From Gammaproteobacteria bacterium (GTDB taxonomy: Bacteria > Pseudomonadota > Gammaproteobacteria > SZUA-229), in NCBI GenBank assembly GCA_029287815.1, contig JARFQK010000323.1, forward strand, positions 1-27,536: 27,536 bases of DNA, read 5' to 3'. A program made the position numbers and the translations under genes. The notes below the pieces were generated by a model that had not been told where the DNA came from, did not search any database, and worked only from the letters and a program-made list of their open reading frames with translations. This document shows, in pieces, positions 17,768 to 26,721 of the stretch (position 1 is its first letter; every line of letters starts with the position of its first letter).

Positions 17768-18425
17768 AGTAATTCCTCGGTTCCTCTGCTAATGCAGTTG
17801 ATGCAGTACGCTGGTGTCATTATTGCAAAGGCTATATCCGATGCAGGACTAGGTCGCATTCGGCTTCCGCCAGCTTGCACGGTGATGTCACGTGGGTGTG
17901 TGCTGATTGCGACTAGGCTGGTACATCATCCAAGTCACAAAACCTCAGCTAAACCTGTGTCTTGCCGCGGTAGAAGTTACAGCGTGGCTCGGCTCGAAGC
18001 AAGTGCCACTTGGCTTGTTCGAATTGAAGAATATCCCGCTTAGCGCCAGATCGGCAAAAGGCGTGCCCGGCGGCGTCTTCTCGGCCCGGTCTTGCGCGGT
18101 CTGAAAAATGTCACGAGCAGCCGCTATGAGTCAATTGTCTGGCAGTCGACAGCGCAACAGCGAACCCAGTGTGTAGCCGTTGCAGAACCGCCCTACCTCT
18201 CGTGACACTAACCGAGCCACTAGACCCGAGAGGACCCGGAAGTGGCAGCTTACCAGTCTGTTATTGCGACGAGATTACGGTAATCCGGCAGCGGTAACAT
18301 ACATCGCATCCTTGCGAGTACGTCTTGCATTTCACAGCAGCAGCCGAACCAGGATTCAGCCAGTTATTGGCCTGACCCACCCAGCTAATTTCACGCCGAC
18401 CCAGCGATTCGCTGGGGACAAGCCT
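17768..18425. other. 658-base region without a recognised gene
   Basis: It lies upstream of the glycogen synthase frame and downstream of the small unknown protein. Short open frames on both strands have no ribosome sites or known motifs. A perfect hairpin with 7-bp arms and a 3-base loop (CCCAGCG-ATT-CGCTGGG, 18400-18416) sits ten bases past the stop of the small minus-strand gene; it has no T tract, so it is at best a weak terminator. Confidence 0.5.
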
Positions 18426-18692
18426 TCAGTTTGTAGGTTGTTTCTGTTGCCCTCTGTTGGCATCGAGGATTTGTTGATAACGCTGCGGATCGTTTTTAAG
18501 TAGCAGCAAGTATTCCTCCACGATTCCCTGCCAACCAATGCCACCGTGTTGCTGCAGCTTGAGCAAGGCCACCATCAACAGCTTGGACGCCGCACGAAGC
18601 TCCCGATCGCTGCCCTCACCATACCAATCGACGAGTTCCTGGTACAATGCTTCAACCCTTTCAAGGGGTGTCATTTCATCGCTTGCCGCCAT
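18426..18692 (-). CDS. Small helical protein of unknown function
   Basis: An 88-residue predicted soluble protein, starting at the ATG at 18692; the frame is open further upstream but the extra part looks non-coding. An ATG six codons later is an alternative start. The sequence is mainly amphipathic helix: LERVEALYQELVDWYG, then ELRAASKLLMVALLKLQQH and WQGIVEEYLLLLKND, ending in a polar Gln/Asn tail. The heptad-like spacing of leucines suggests helical packing. I do not recognise the family. No clear ribosome site was found. Coding is supported mainly by residue composition and by the hairpin just after the stop. Confidence 0.55.
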   Translation of the reverse strand: MAASDEMTPLERVEALYQELVDWYGEGSDRELRAASKLLMVALLKLQQHGGIGWQGIVEEYLLLLKNDPQRYQQILDANRGQQKQPTN

Positions 18693-19235
18693 ATCGGCCC
18701 GCAGTATACCACCGACCGGGTTCCCGGACCGTGTACGCGCAAAGCACACGCAAGCAGCCGTGGACAATAGATCCTCAGCGCACTCCCCGCTCCCCTGCGC
18801 CAATCAACGCCGATGGCTGCCAGGCCTCGGGGGGCACATCAGCATCTGGTCCATGCCGCAAGCAGCCTGGCAATCCCGGTGCAAAATCTCAAGTTTTGCC
18901 GTGGCGCTGACCGCCTATCCGCCGGGGATGAATCCGTCAGGCTTCCAATCGCTTTAACACCTCCGTAACACTGTATCCGTAGCATAGTGTTGGTGGTTCA
19001 ATACCTAGCCGACAGCGATGGTAAACCGTGTTAATGCAGAGGACGTGCGACACTCCACACACGTCGAATCAACACACATCATCGGGTCCTCATAAAGCTG
19101 AATCGTCCGAAATAGCCAGAGCGCTGTCGAGATGCTGTGGATAGCCATTGAGAAGCAATCTAAAGCCGCCTGCAGAAATGCCTGTAGTCAGCGGGCATTG
19201 TTATTCTGCATCGCACGCTGTTGAGGAGAATTGTC
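18693..19235. other. 543-base region upstream of the tal-pgi fusion, no gene seen
   Basis: Open frames here lack ribosome sites and known motifs. The strong site GAGGAG at about 19224-19229 belongs to the fusion gene. The region presumably holds the divergent promoters of the fusion and the small minus-strand gene, but no convincing -35/-10 pair is visible. Confidence 0.45.
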
Positions 19236-22112
19236 ATGAATCCCGTAAAGACACTCGGACACTACGGCCAGTCCATCTGGCTGGACTACATCCGCCGGAA
19301 CCTGCTCACGGGTGAGGGACTGACCAGACTGATCAATGATGACGGCGTCAAGGGCGTCACTTCCAATCCCGCTATCTTTGAAAAAGCCATCGGTGGCAGC
19401 ACCGATTATGTATCCGCCATAGAGGGCTTGGCAGACGAACCGACCTTGGACATCAAGGCGCTTTACGAACGGCTCGCCGTGGAGGATGTGCAGCGGGCAG
19501 CCGACATCCTGACACCAATCTTCGAAGCGACCGAGGGGCGGGACGGTTATGTGAGTCTGGAGGTGTCCCCTGCCCTCGCCAATGACACGGTCGGGACTAT
19601 CGCAGAGGCGCAACTCCTGTGGAGGGCCGTGGCGCGGGACAACCTCATGATCAAGGTGCCCGCGACACCGGAGGGCATCCCGGCGATTGAGAGCCTACTC
19701 GCAGAAGGTATCAACATCAATGTGACCCTGCTGTTCAACATCAAGGCCTACGAGCAGGTGGCCGAGGCCTACTTTCGCGGCCTCGAGCGTTGTTCTGCCG
19801 CTGGCGGTGACCTCAACAAGGTCGCCAGCGTCGCAAGCTTCTTCGTCAGCCGCATCGATACGGCAGTCGACAATTTACTCGCTGAGCGCCTGGTGGAGAG
19901 CGAAGACAGCGCCGACCGCATGCTGCTACGTAGCCTGCTTGGCAAGGTCGCTATCGCCAACGCCAAACTCACCTACCAGCGCTACCGGGAACTTTTCAGC
20001 GGCGAGCGCTGGCAGGCACTTGCAAAACGGGGGGCGCAGACCCAGCGCCTGCTATGGGCCAGCACCGGATCGAAGAATCCCGCCTACAGTGACGTCCTCT
20101 ACGTGGACGAGCTCATTGGTCCGGACACCGTGAATACGGTACCTCCAGCCACCCTCGACGCGTTCCGCGAACACGGCCGTCCGAGGGCCAGCCTGGAGGA
20201 CGATCTGGAGACTGCCGAAGACGTGCTCGACAGCCTGGCCCGCGTGGGCGTGTCCTTGGATGAGGTGACCGACACGCTCCTGAAAGATGGCCTTCAGCTC
20301 TTCGTCGACGCATTCGACAAGCTGTTAGGTGCAGTGGAAACGGCGCGTACCTCGGTCGCCGGTTCGCTGCTCAACCGTCAGCGCTACTCACTGCCGACCG
20401 AATTGGAGCGTCAGGTGCAGGCAGCCCTCGAGGACTGGCGAAGCAACGACAAGGTGCGTCGGCTATGGGCCAGAGATGCCTCGCTATGGACGGGCAGCGA
20501 CGAGGGGCAGTGGCTCGACTGGCTTGATATAACACGTGAGCAGGTCGAACATCTGGGTAAGTTGAATGGCGTCGTGCAGGAGGTGGAAGGCAAGTTCTTC
20601 CGCCACGCCGTGCTGCTGGGTATGGGCGGCTCCAGTCTCGCACCCGAGGTCATGCGACTCACTTTCGGCACCGTCGAGAACCACCCCGAGCTGCTGGTAC
20701 TCGACTCCACCGACCCTGCCCAGGTGAAGGCTATAGAGGACCGAATCGACTACGCCCGCACGGTGTTCATCGTTTCCAGCAAGTCAGGCAGCACCCTGGA
20801 ACCGAATGTCCTCAAGCAGTATTTCTTTACGCGAGCGAGCGAGGCGCTCGGCGCCGCTAAGGCCGCTCGCCACTTCGCCACCATCACGGACCCCGGCTCA
20901 AAAATGCAGCACATCGCCGAAGGCGACGGCTTCCGACACATTTTCTTCGGCAAACCCGGTATCGGCGGCCGCTACTCGGCGCTCTCCAATTTCGGCATCG
21001 TGCCCGCCGGCGCCATGGGAATCGACCTGAAACGTTTCCTGGACCAGGCCGAGGAGATGGTTGAAGCCTGCGCGTCCTGCGTCCCCGCCCCGGAGAACCC
21101 GGGGGTGGTGCTTGGTGCGGTGCTCGCTGCGGGCCACGAATCCGGTCGAGACAAGATTACCCTAGTGGCGTCACCGGGCATCGCCAGCCTCGGCGCTTGG
21201 CTGGAACAGCTGTTGGCAGAGTCTACCGGCAAGGACGGCAAGGGCCTGATCCCAGTTGATGGCGAGCAACTGGGGCCACCCGAGGTCTACAGTAACGACC
21301 GGCTGTTTGCCTACCTGCGTCTCAGCGCGGCGCCGGATCCCCAGCAGGATGCGGCCGTCAGACGGCTGGAGCAGGCTGGTCAACCGGTGGTGCGCATCGC
21401 GGTGAAAGATGTCTACAACCTGGGACAGGAATTTTATCGCTGGGAGATCGCCACCGCCACGGCTGGCTCCATTCTTGGCATCAACGCCTTCAATCAACCC
21501 GACGTGGAGATGAGTAAGGTTGCGACCCGTAAGCTCACAGCGGAGTACGAAGCAACAGATCAGCTGCCCGAGGAAATCCCATTTGCCGAGGAAGATGGGC
21601 TGAAACTGTATGCCAACATGTCTAACCTGACGAGCCTCAGGTCTATGGTCGGCGATACCGCCAACGTCGGCGATTATCTCAAGGCGCATATAAGCCAACT
21701 CGGCAGCGGCGACTATTTCGCCCTACTGGTTTACCTGGAACGCAATGAAGCCCATCAGAGCAGGCTGCAGGACATGCGGCATCGTGTGCGTGACAGTTAC
21801 CAGGTGGCGACCTGCCTGGGCTTTGGCCCGCGCTTCCTGCACTCCACTGGCCAATGCTACAAGGGCGGCCCGAACAGCGGCGTCTTCCTGCAGATCACCT
21901 GCGATGATGCCAACGACCTGGCCGTCCCAGACCAGAAGTACACTTTCGGTGTAGTCAAGGCATCCCAGGCAAGAGGCGACTTCCAGGTACTGGCGGAACG
22001 GGGCCGGCGTGTGCTCAGAATCCACATGGGCGCCAACACGCAGGGTGGGCTGGATCGCCTGGGCGAACTGTTAACCCACATTTCTCAGCAGACAGCGCAA
22101 GGACTTAAGTAG
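19236..22112 (+). CDS. tal-pgi: Bifunctional transaldolase / glucose-6-phosphate isomerase
   Basis: A 958-residue fusion of two sugar-phosphate enzymes. The ATG at 19236 follows GAGGAG by seven bases. The transaldolase half (about 1-375) has GQSIWLDYIRR, GVTSNPAIFEKAI, GRDGYVSLEVSP, the Schiff-base lysine in NLMIKVPAT (Lys140), NVTLLF and GAQTQRLLWAST. After a linker around 375-400 the isomerase half carries LGMGGSSLAPEV, VSSKSGSTLEPN, GIGGRYSALSNFGIVPAG, EFYRWEIATA and CYKGGPNSGVF. Such fusions are annotated in several bacteria, including acetic acid bacteria. Both active sites look complete. It links fructose-6-P, glucose-6-P, erythrose-4-P and sedoheptulose-7-P. It would make the stand-alone transaldolase at 3033 dispensable. 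Confidence 0.96.
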   Translation: MNPVKTLGHYGQSIWLDYIRRNLLTGEGLTRLINDDGVKGVTSNPAIFEKAIGGSTDYVSAIEGLADEPTLDIKALYERLAVEDVQRAADILTPIFEATEGRDGYVSLEVSPALANDTVGTIAEAQLLWRAVARDNLMIKVPATPEGIPAIESLLAEGININVTLLFNIKAYEQVAEAYFRGLERCSAAGGDLNKVASVASFFVSRIDTAVDNLLAERLVESEDSADRMLLRSLLGKVAIANAKLTYQRYRELFSGERWQALAKRGAQTQRLLWASTGSKNPAYSDVLYVDELIGPDTVNTVPPATLDAFREHGRPRASLEDDLETAEDVLDSLARVGVSLDEVTDTLLKDGLQLFVDAFDKLLGAVETARTSVAGSLLNRQRYSLPTELERQVQAALEDWRSNDKVRRLWARDASLWTGSDEGQWLDWLDITREQVEHLGKLNGVVQEVEGKFFRHAVLLGMGGSSLAPEVMRLTFGTVENHPELLVLDSTDPAQVKAIEDRIDYARTVFIVSSKSGSTLEPNVLKQYFFTRASEALGAAKAARHFATITDPGSKMQHIAEGDGFRHIFFGKPGIGGRYSALSNFGIVPAGAMGIDLKRFLDQAEEMVEACASCVPAPENPGVVLGAVLAAGHESGRDKITLVASPGIASLGAWLEQLLAESTGKDGKGLIPVDGEQLGPPEVYSNDRLFAYLRLSAAPDPQQDAAVRRLEQAGQPVVRIAVKDVYNLGQEFYRWEIATATAGSILGINAFNQPDVEMSKVATRKLTAEYEATDQLPEEIPFAEEDGLKLYANMSNLTSLRSMVGDTANVGDYLKAHISQLGSGDYFALLVYLERNEAHQSRLQDMRHRVRDSYQVATCLGFGPRFLHSTGQCYKGGPNSGVFLQITCDDANDLAVPDQKYTFGVVKASQARGDFQVLAERGRRVLRIHMGANTQGGLDRLGELLTHISQQTAQGLK

Positions 22113-22160
22113 TCCAGACTGCAGAACTCGTCTGACATCATACGATGCGGGATACAACCA

Positions 22161-22725
22161 ATGCAGCAGCCAGGCAACAAAGAGAAACCGCTTTTTTCCG
22201 AAGTGGAGTCGCGTGAATCTGTGAACTACATGCTCCGGACGGTGCAACAGAATTATGTGCAACTTACCTTGCTCGCGGAACACAAGGCAAATATCATCGT
22301 CGGCTCAACGTTCATTGTACTGGCGTTGCTCATCTCAAATGTGTCAAGCGGGCAGCTGCCCATTGGCCTGACAACACTCAGTCTTTTTCTGCTCATTGCA
22401 TCAGTTTTTGCCATTTTCGCCTTACTACCCAGTGTGGATGGGCCGCACGCTTGCAAAGAGGGAATGCCAGAGTGCAATCCCCTATTTTTTTCCTTTCTTT
22501 GCCAATATGAGACCTTAGAGCTACATGCAATACATGCAGCATCTGATGGAACAGGACCGACTCGTCTACCAGGCGATCATCAGCGATATCCATCACCACG
22601 GCAGAGTATTGGAAAAGAAGTTCTTGTACTTGAAGTACAGTTACCTGGTGCTGCTATTCGGACTCGGGATTTCATCCGTGGTGATTTTCCTCGAGCTTAC
22701 CCAACGCTATGAATGGTTCAACTAA
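22161..22725 (+). pseudogene. Frameshifted membrane protein resembling Pycsar TM effectors (DUF5706-like)
   Basis: The first frame (22161 to about 22520) gives a soluble helix (YMLRTVQQNYVQLTLLAEHKAN) and two membrane helices (IIVGSTFIVLALLIS; LTTLSLFLLIASVFAIFALLP), then NPLFFSFLCQYETLE. Dropping one base near 22521 continues in the next frame with YMQYMQHLMEQDRLVYQAI, HHHGRVLEKKFLYLKYSYL and a third helix (LVLLFGLGISSVVIF), ending at 22725. This order (helix with KAN, two TM, LFF, amphipathic helix, final TM) is that of DUF5706 / PycTM proteins, whose known members damage the membrane on a cyclic nucleotide signal. No cyclase gene is nearby. The family call is from memory; the frameshift is directly visible. 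Confidence 0.62.
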
Positions 22726-22817
22726 CGCCCAGCAGAACACCCGCCATCGTGGCTAAACGGCTGGCACCCTGTCGGCGTACGCCTCCGGTTAGAAGAAACG
22801 GAACCAATGGATTAATT

Positions 22818-23903
22818 TCACTGAATCGTCGCAGCCTTTTCGAGAATCCTGGTTACGACCTCTTCTCTGAACGGGATGTAGCCCAACGGCTCGACGACCT
22901 TTTGGCCGTCGGTCAGACAGTAGCGAATCAAATTCTTCAGCGCATGAGCCTTGTTCGGATTCTCATAGCGCTGGTGAACGAGCAGCCAGGAGAGGTTAAG
23001 GATAGGGTATGAGCCGGCGCCGGCTGGATCGAAGAAGCTGGTCGGGCCCAGGTCAGTCAGTTTGGCCCTGAAAGCGTCCACCGCAGCCTTGAAAGACTGG
23101 CTCTCGGCGGCCACAAACGCGCCGCTCTTATTCTCGATCGAAGCCATGGGAATGCCGCCCAGGTGGGCGAAGGTATACTCGACGTAACCAAGCGCACCGG
23201 GGATAGCTCGCACAGAAGCCGCGACGCCGCCGTTACCCCTGCCACCGACCAGCCTGCCCCGCTCCTGCAATATCTTGGGCCAGGCGGGACTCATGGTGGT
23301 ACCCACTTTCTGCGCGAACGAGTCGCTGATGGCGCTCAGGTAACGCGTGGTCGCATAGGTGGTACCGCTGGCGTCGGATCGGACCACCAGTGTAACGGCC
23401 AGGTCGGGTAGTGCCAGGCCCGGGTTAGATTCCGCAATGAGTGGGTCGTTCCAGCGCTGGATCTGTCCAAGAAACAGGCTCACCAGCGCCTTACGGGAGA
23501 GATTGATTGTTTCTACACCCGGCAGATTATAGGCAAACACGATTGCGGCGGCGGTCATGGGGAACTGTAGGGCACCGCCGTGCACTTCAGCGATTTCCTC
23601 GGCACTCAGGGGCAGATCAGAGCCAGCGAAATCGAGTCGTTTTCCCTTGAAATTGGTGATTCCCGCGCCACTGCCGATACCCTGATAATCCACGCGGACG
23701 TTCTTGTGTTGCAGATAGTAATCCCTGAACCAGCGCTGATAGAGCGGCGCCGGGAAAGTGGCGCCGGCACCCACTAATTTAACGGCTTTAACCGATGATG
23801 GACTTGTGCTGTCTTCCGCTGCAACGGCGATCGACAGGGGCATCCAGATCACCCATAAAATCACCAGCAAGAAGCTGAAAGACTGAATACGAGGGTTTGA
23901 CAT
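22818..23903 (-). CDS. pstS: Phosphate-binding protein PstS, second copy
   Basis: A 361-residue periplasmic phosphate receptor of the PstS family. The ATG has GAGGAG nine bases upstream. A signal peptide ends near AVAA (about residue 29), with no lipobox. Phosphate-site motifs are GAGATFPAPLYQRW, GIGSGAGI, GSDLPLS and RSDASGTT, with IPGALGYVEY and the family ending PLGYIPFREEV. It differs from the lipoprotein-type PstS in the same operon, and the two are clearly diverged. It is the last gene of the pst run, 119 bases after the Fic-like gene. It may have its own promoter in that gap. The two receptors may differ in affinity or in exported location. Confidence 0.94.
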   Translation of the reverse strand: MSNPRIQSFSFLLVILWVIWMPLSIAVAAEDSTSPSSVKAVKLVGAGATFPAPLYQRWFRDYYLQHKNVRVDYQGIGSGAGITNFKGKRLDFAGSDLPLSAEEIAEVHGGALQFPMTAAAIVFAYNLPGVETINLSRKALVSLFLGQIQRWNDPLIAESNPGLALPDLAVTLVVRSDASGTTYATTRYLSAISDSFAQKVGTTMSPAWPKILQERGRLVGGRGNGGVAASVRAIPGALGYVEYTFAHLGGIPMASIENKSGAFVAAESQSFKAAVDAFRAKLTDLGPTSFFDPAGAGSYPILNLSWLLVHQRYENPNKAHALKNLIRYCLTDGQKVVEPLGYIPFREEVVTRILEKAATIQ

Positions 23904-24022
23904 GACGTAGCTCCTCTGGTTGCGTAAGTCTTCGTAATATAGTCATCGATCATCTTTTGCATCGCCGCAGGTTCTCCATGCTCGCCCGAAGTCATGCTTA
24001 GTCCGCGCTTGATGGCGCGCGT

Positions 24023-24688
24023 TTAGCACGCCATCAGAAAAGAGTCGTCCGCCTGCGCCTCAAGCAGCCGTGCAAAGCGTTTGGTCAACTTGGGCAATCG
24101 CAACAGGTTGTCCAGGCCGTGCTTTTTCGTCTTCTTGATCAGCGTCGCCGGGTTGAAAAAATGTTCGGCATTATCCACCGTAAGCACGAAAGGCGGTTGC
24201 CCTTCCCGTGCCAGCATAGAACTCATCAGCAATGCGCCGGTGCGATGGTTGCCTTCGATATACAACTGCGGCTCGCTCAGGATATGCGCGAACACGCCGG
24301 CGGCGCGTCGCCAGACCGACTTGCTACGATGCAAGTTCAACCAGTTCATCAGGTCCTCCACACCGCCGCCCGGCGCCTCATAAAAGTGTTGCTCGCTGGC
24401 CGCCAGGTGTTGCGGGCAACAATTCTGCTGTTCTTTATCCTCACCGCACAGCACCAACCGGTTAAGTTCGAGTAAGCGCTTCGAATTACCCATGGCGAAC
24501 GGATCCTCAGCCTGTGCAAGGTATTGATCGACAACGCGATAACCGGCGAGCATATTCTCCAGCACTTCGTCGGTAAGGAGGTCGCGCCTGGCGCTCAGCC
24601 TGGCGTTAATACGCGGAAAATCGTGTTGTACCGATACCAGTGCGGCTTCAATAGCCGCCATATTCAAACGTCGGATCCTGCTATCCAT
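24023..24688 (-). CDS. Fic-like protein with altered catalytic motif, inside the pst operon
   Basis: A 221-residue soluble protein. The ATG at 24688 is preferred (AGG upstream); a TTG at 24727 is also in frame. The segment QLYIEGNHRTGALL (141-154) resembles the Fic motif HPFx(D/E)GNGR, but the first position is Gln141 where the catalytic histidine belongs, Leu replaces Pro and His148 replaces Gly; Glu145, Gly146, Asn147 and Arg149 are kept. His135, six residues earlier, is the nearest histidine. The flanking helices fit a Fic fold. Active Fic proteins transfer AMP or other phosphate-containing groups to proteins; this one may be inactive, use another chemistry, or only bind nucleotide. It follows pstS by 70 bases and precedes the second pstS. 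Confidence 0.7.
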   Translation of the reverse strand: MDSRIRRLNMAAIEAALVSVQHDFPRINARLSARRDLLTDEVLENMLAGYRVVDQYLAQAEDPFAMGNSKRLLELNRLVLCGEDKEQQNCCPQHLAASEQHFYEAPGGGVEDLMNWLNLHRSKSVWRRAAGVFAHILSEPQLYIEGNHRTGALLMSSMLAREGQPPFVLTVDNAEHFFNPATLIKKTKKHGLDNLLRLPKLTKRFARLLEAQADDSFLMAC

Positions 24689-24758
24689 GACCAGAACCTG
24701 CCAGAAAACGGCCGCCAGCGTCTGCAAATTGCCCTAACCCTGCCCTCGCCTGCCCCGC

Positions 24759-25850
24759 TCAGCTGATGTCGTCCAGGGCGCGGCGAGCGCGGAGAACCAG
24801 GCTCTCCGGCAGCGGTATGTACCCCATCTCCTCGGCGATGGATTGGCCTCGCACCAGCCACCAGTCTACCGCCTGTTTGAGGGCCAGCGCCTGCTGCGGC
24901 TCGGCATAGGTCTCATTGAGCAGTAGCCAGACAAGACTGACGATCGGATAGGCAGCGTTACCCGGCGGGTCCGGTAGGAAAAGGCGCAGGTCGTCGGGGG
25001 TATCGGGTGCGGCGGCGTTGAGCGCCGCCTTACCGGCTGCGGCGCCGGGCGCCACGAAGACGCCGGCGCGGTTCTCCAACACAGCTACCGGCAAGCCAAT
25101 CCGGCGGGCAAAACCGTACTCCAGGTAACCGATGGAGTTCTGTGTGATCTTGAGACGCTGGGCAACACCCTCATTGCCAAGAGCGGTCATGGCCCCACCC
25201 GGCCAGTCGATCTGTTTGCCGGTGCCGAGACTGTCACGCCAGACATCGCTCACGGCGCTCAGGTGATTGGTGAAAGCGAAGGTCGTACCGCTGCTCTCAC
25301 GCCGCGCCACCACCTGAATCAACTTAGGCGGCAGCTTGAGATCCGGATTGGCCGCCGCGATGCGCGGGTCATCCCAGCGGCTGATCTTGCCGAGGAAGAT
25401 GTCCACATAGACGTCCCGAGGCAGCCGTAACTCGCCCTCGATATCCGGCATATTGTAGGCAATCACCACCTCACCCGCTGTCACGGGGACCAGCCTGACA
25501 CCCCGACCCGCGGGTGGCTGGGTACGAGCGATCTCCTCATCGCTCATTGCCGCATCGCTGGCACCGAAACCCACCTCACCGGCGATGAAGCGTTTGATGC
25601 CCTCGCCGCTGCCGACCTCGTCATAGGCGAACGAGACGTCCGGATGGTCTTGCCGGTACTCATCGATCCACCGCTTCATGAGCGGGGCCACGAAGGTCGA
25701 CCCCGCACCGCTCAGTTGCAGGCTCGCGCCGGCGTCGGACTGCGCCGCGGACCCGGGTGCCTCAGACGTCTCCCTGCCACAGGCCAGCAAAAGGGCCGCG
25801 CACACCAGCAGCAGCGAACCCGCCGATACAAGCTTTTGGCTGATCATCAT
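24759..25850 (-). CDS. pstS: Phosphate-binding lipoprotein PstS, first copy
   Basis: A 363-residue phosphate receptor for the Pst ABC transporter. It begins at an ATG with AGGA six bases upstream. The signal sequence ends in a lipobox, LLLACG (Cys24), so it is membrane-anchored, followed by a flexible Ser/Ala-rich linker. Phosphate-binding motifs are GAGSTFVAPLMKRW, EVGSGEGI, GASDAAMS and RRESSGTTFAF, with the family ending EEMGYIPLPESL. It starts 21 bases after the end of pstB. The order pstA-pstB-pstS differs from the common pstS-pstC-pstA-pstB. Confidence 0.95.
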   Translation of the reverse strand: MMISQKLVSAGSLLLVCAALLLACGRETSEAPGSAAQSDAGASLQLSGAGSTFVAPLMKRWIDEYRQDHPDVSFAYDEVGSGEGIKRFIAGEVGFGASDAAMSDEEIARTQPPAGRGVRLVPVTAGEVVIAYNMPDIEGELRLPRDVYVDIFLGKISRWDDPRIAAANPDLKLPPKLIQVVARRESSGTTFAFTNHLSAVSDVWRDSLGTGKQIDWPGGAMTALGNEGVAQRLKITQNSIGYLEYGFARRIGLPVAVLENRAGVFVAPGAAAGKAALNAAAPDTPDDLRLFLPDPPGNAAYPIVSLVWLLLNETYAEPQQALALKQAVDWWLVRGQSIAEEMGYIPLPESLVLRARRALDDIS

Positions 25851-25871
25851 GACGTGTCCTCGGGTCTCTGC

Positions 25872-26699
25872 TCAGCTGAATTCGCCGGAGATATATTCCT
25901 TGGTCAGTTGTTCCCTGGGGTCCTCGAAGATCTGCTGGGTCGGCCCCATTTCCACCAGGTAGCCCGTGCGCCCGCCCCTGGAGATATCCACACCGAAAAA
26001 CGCCGTGGTATCGGCTACCCGCGTCGCCTGTTGCATGTTGTGGGTCACCAGGGCGACGGTGAAATTTTCCTTGAGTTCCAGCATCAGCTCCTCGACCTGC
26101 CGGGTGGCGATCGGGTCCAGGGCCGAGGCGGGCTCGTCCATCAGCAACACATCCGGCTCGGTGGCAATGGCGCGAGCGATGCACAGACGTTGTTGCTGGC
26201 CGCCGGACAGGGACAGACCGCTGTTCTTGAGCTTGTCCTTAACCTCGTCCCACAAGGCGGCACCGCGCAGACCCTTCTCCACCCGCTCGTCCATATCGCC
26301 CTTGTAACGATTTAGGCGCAGGCCGAAGGCGACATTGTCGTAGATACTCATGGAGAAGGGATTGGGCTGCTGAAACACCATGCCGATGTAGCGACGTACC
26401 ACCACGGGATCCACATTCTTGGCGTATATGTCCTTGTTGTGATAGTGGACGTGCCCCTCGAAGCGAAAACTGTCGATCAGGTCATTCATCCGGTTGAGGC
26501 TGCGTAACACCGTGCTCTTACCGCAACCTGAAGGACCGATAAAGCCGGTAATCTTGTTCTTCTCGATAGGCACCGAGCTATCGCGCACGGCACGAAATTT
26601 CCCGTAGAAGATGCTCTTGGCGTGGCAATCGATGACCACCTTGCCTTCGGGTTGATAAGCAGCCGCACCGGATGCGGCCGTTTCAGCGATTGCGTTCAT
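25872..26699 (-). CDS. pstB: Phosphate ABC transporter ATP-binding protein PstB
   Basis: A 275-residue ATPase that powers phosphate import through PstCA. All ABC motifs are present: Walker A GPSGCGKST (55-63), Q-loop Gln110, signature LSGGQ (164-168), Walker B LLMDEP (185-190) and H-loop His220. The family pattern MVFQQPNPFSMSIYDNV is clear. It is slightly longer than the E. coli protein (257) because of an N-terminal extension of about 18 residues. It lies 22 bases after pstA and 21 bases before pstS. Confidence 0.97.
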   Translation of the reverse strand: MNAIAETAASGAAAYQPEGKVVIDCHAKSIFYGKFRAVRDSSVPIEKNKITGFIGPSGCGKSTVLRSLNRMNDLIDSFRFEGHVHYHNKDIYAKNVDPVVVRRYIGMVFQQPNPFSMSIYDNVAFGLRLNRYKGDMDERVEKGLRGAALWDEVKDKLKNSGLSLSGGQQQRLCIARAIATEPDVLLMDEPASALDPIATRQVEELMLELKENFTVALVTHNMQQATRVADTTAFFGVDISRGGRTGYLVEMGPTQQIFEDPREQLTKEYISGEFS

Positions 26700-26721
26700 A
26701 AGCGATACCTGAAAATCATGA

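Noticed and set aside
18180..18503. Plus-strand open frame as a gene
   Set aside because: It has no ribosome site or recognisable motif and overlaps the end of the more plausible minus-strand small gene.
22161..22725. Complete Pycsar defence system
   Set aside because: No cyclase gene is adjacent and the candidate effector is frameshifted.
22774..22783. GGCGTACGCC palindrome after the second pstS as a terminator
   Set aside because: It is a 10-bp palindrome with no loop and no T tract.
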